Shown here: piece after piece, positions 62,266 to 64,000 of the stretch
Numbering within the stretch: the stretch's first letter is position 1
Layout of the letters: each line of letters begins with the position of its first letter
Source of the DNA: Morinoia aosen
Taxonomy: Eukaryota > Arthropoda > Malacostraca > Amphipoda > Talitridae
Direction: 5' to 3'
Assembly (NCBI GenBank): GCA_030386875.1
Contig: CM059572.1
Location: 40,235,732 to 40,299,731 of the forward strand
DNA: 64,000 nt
Position numbers and translations under genes: made by a program
The notes under the pieces: generated by a model
What the model saw: the letters and a program-made list of their open reading frames with translations, nothing else
What the model was told of the DNA's origin: nothing
Database searches by the model: none

Positions 62266-62509
62266 CTGGAATGAGCCAGTCTGGCAGAATGGGCTGTAAT
62301 GACCCAATGTGCCGGGGGATGGTGTTTTGACACACTGGCTGTCCCGGTGATGCCTTCCAATGGAGGCTTGTGACAAGGATCGTAGATCCTGAGTAGTTTA
62401 GTGGACAAGTCTGGTACCAGGCGCTGAACTCTTTGTGTGAAAATTGTGGAGGGAATTGTAGGCCGTTACAAAGGCCCCGACACTGTCGGCCCTCAAGTTC
62501 AAGTTCAAG
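62266..62509 (+). promoter_or_regulatory. 3' UTR and tail of TTCAAG-family copy 2
   Basis: About 240 bp ending in the palindrome CCGACACTGTCGG (62,476-62,488) and TTCAAG repeats. The palindrome and outer GGCCG/CGGCC pairing are kept in all copies in this window (variant CCGACGCTGTCGG in copies A and D). This is the likely 3' stem-loop that the RT recognises. Confidence 0.6.
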
Positions 62510-64000
62510 GTATATTTAGCATTCCTGGATATTGAAAAGGCATATGACAGAGTGGATCGGGTTAGGCTGTTTGAAATTTTGAGAAAAGTTGGTTTCAGCA
62601 GAAAAATAGTGAACATTGTACAGAGTCTGTATGAGAACACAAGTGCTATCTACAGGTTAGGAAATTTGGAAACAGGGCAAGTGAGGAGTGTTAGAGGAGT
62701 GAGACAGGGCTGTACTCTGTCCCCCCTGTTGTTTGGATTGTACACAGAAGAATTAGCAGTTCGACTGAGAGGGAGTGGTTTAGGACTGAAAGTTGGTAAT
62801 GAGAGACTGAGCTGTTTGTTGTATGCTGATGATGTGGTTGTGGTTAGTGAATGTGGTCATGAACTACAAAGGATGCTTGACATTGTGAATGGATATAGTA
62901 CAGATTTCAAGATGAACTTTGGTGCCGATAAAAGTAAGGTCATGGTTATAAATAGTGATGAGACTGATAGAGACAGACTGTGGAATATTGGAGAAATCAG
63001 AATAGGTAGAACAAAAGAATACAAATATCTAGGTAGTATGATGAGTGAAGATGGATGTACTAGAACTAAAGGTGAGAAAGTGGCTAAAGCAATGCAGTGG
63101 AGTGGACGGTTAGGTAGTGTGGCCAGATACAGAGCAAACAAGTATGAATGTGTGAGAGGAATGTGGAAGTATGTTGCTGTACCTAGTGTCATGTATGGTA
63201 TGAGTGCTCTTGCTTGGAATGGAAGTGATCTTGAAAAGCTGGATGTGATACAAAATAAGGTAGGACGTGTAGCATTGGGTGCTCCGAAATGGACAGCTAT
63301 AGAAGCCATTAGAGGTGACCTAGGGTGGAGCCTATTTTCAGAAAGAATGATGAAAGCTGTGCTGAATTATAAGGTGAGGATTGAAAGAATGCAGAATAGC
63401 AGGTTGGTAAGGCGAATCTTTGAATGGAATCTGAGTGTAAGCTATTGGGAGAAAGTATGTTAAGGGCATGCAAGGAAACTCAGTATGCAAAAGATTATTC
63501 ATGTTAGAATTGGGAGACCTGTGGATGACTGGAGTTTAATAAATGCAGGAGGTGTAGGGCCTGAGTGGGACTGCAAGAGGTGGAAGAAAGAGATTGAGAG
63601 ACAAACAAAAGAGTATGGATTGAATAAGTGGAAGCTTAGCATGATGCGGAAGCCTACACTTAACTGGTATATGAAAAAGAAAGCACCTAAGTTTGAGCTG
63701 TTCTATGATGGTAGTTTTGGAAGTCAACTCTTGTTTGCTGTGAGGTGTAAGTCATTAAGTGTGAACAGACGTACTTGGAGATGGAATGAGATTAATAACA
63801 GATTATGTCAGCAGTGTAATAGTGGAGTAGAGGAAACAATTGAGCATTTTGTGCTGGAATGTAGTAAGTATGAGCAAGAGAGAGAGAGTTTTATGAATGT
63901 GGTGTCTGAGCAGTATGGAGAGAATGAGTGGAATGCCAGATGTGCTGAAGATGATTGCGGTATGAGCTGTCTTGCTGGATTGGATCAGGAGTGTAATGCG
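62510..64000 (+). pseudogene. TTCAAG-family copy 3, 5'-truncated, runs off window
   Basis: Begins inside the RT at GTATATTTAGCATTCC (equivalent to 60,719 in copy 2) immediately after the copy 2 tail. The frame is open to 63,463, where TGG has become TAA in the EKVCWGH region; downstream ORF2 sequence, including the CCHC finger, continues to the window edge. YADD is intact. The 3' end is not visible. Confidence 0.9.

Larger units (their letters stand above)
57301..62509 (+). mobile_element. TTCAAG-family non-LTR retrotransposon copy 2, near full length
   Basis: 5.2 kb: 5' UTR (57,301-57,670), ORF1, ORF2, 3' UTR and a TTCAAG tail (to 62,509). It starts directly after the tail of copy D and ends directly before truncated copy 3. 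It is highly similar to copy 1, which lies in the opposite orientation ~7 kb away. ORF2 carries a single-base deletion, so this copy is probably dead but recent. Confidence 0.9.

Noticed and set aside
1-64000. CRISPR array or prokaryotic defence system
   Set aside because: No regularly spaced identical repeats with unique spacers; the minisatellite has no spacers and the sequence is eukaryotic in character.

Overview
This is repeat-dense, gene-poor nuclear DNA of an animal, most likely an arthropod. The evidence is non-LTR retrotransposons with endonuclease plus reverse transcriptase (RT) ORFs, tRNA-derived SINEs, hAT- and Harbinger-type elements with clean target duplications, and degenerate GTTAGGTT-like runs common in arthropod DNA. 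The species cannot be named. I see no convincing host protein gene, tRNA, rRNA, bacterial operon or CRISPR array.

Region 1 (1-23,425) is mostly AT-rich DNA without recognisable genes. It holds a minisatellite-bearing element at the left edge, short tandem repeats, a 232-bp hAT-type MITE with a perfect 8-bp target duplication (5,974-6,205) and a tRNA-derived SINE (15,016-15,290).

Region 2 (23,426-41,699) is bounded by two near-identical direct repeats of about 1.9 kb with TGT...ACA ends, each with TATA boxes and a polyadenylation signal. They look like LTRs, and their outer flanks share CATG, yet no gag or pol lies in the 14.5 kb between them. That interval holds three related ~80-nt hairpins with compensating stem changes (28,415-28,889), an inverted copy of the left-edge minisatellite element (about 29,266-29,870), diverged ~0.6-kb tandem repeats, and a CR1/L2-like non-LTR retrotransposon on the minus strand (32,118-37,471). 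Its ORF1 (797 aa) ends in an apparently intact OTU cysteine-protease domain. ORF1 and ORF2 are in the same frame, separated by a single UGA followed by CUA. ORF2 carries two stops and one homopolymer frameshift.

Region 3 (41,700-64,000) contains a CR1 RT fossil and then a dense nest built from one non-LTR family, here called the TTCAAG family because its 3' tail is (TTCAAG)n. Copy 1 (minus, about 44,988-50,252) has both ORFs intact: ORF1 with a zinc-finger-like motif, coiled coil and SGNH/GDSL esterase-like domain, and ORF2 with APE endonuclease, RT and a C-terminal CCHC finger. Copy 2 (plus, 57,301-62,509) is full length with one 1-nt frameshift. Five further fragments are present. Copies repeatedly start exactly at the (TTCAAG)n tail of another copy, giving head-to-tail arrays. 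In the middle (50,375-53,473) a Harbinger-like element sits in an old TTCAAG copy. It carries the minisatellite element, which is split by an inverted second Harbinger-like element, which is split by a hAT-like element carrying two SINEs. Several empty sites are preserved nearby, so the order of insertion can be read directly.

The only functional gene sets visible are those of the retrotransposons: ORF1 (RNA-binding or accessory) and ORF2 (nick plus reverse transcription). The SINEs and small DNA elements encode nothing and would depend on enzymes from elsewhere.
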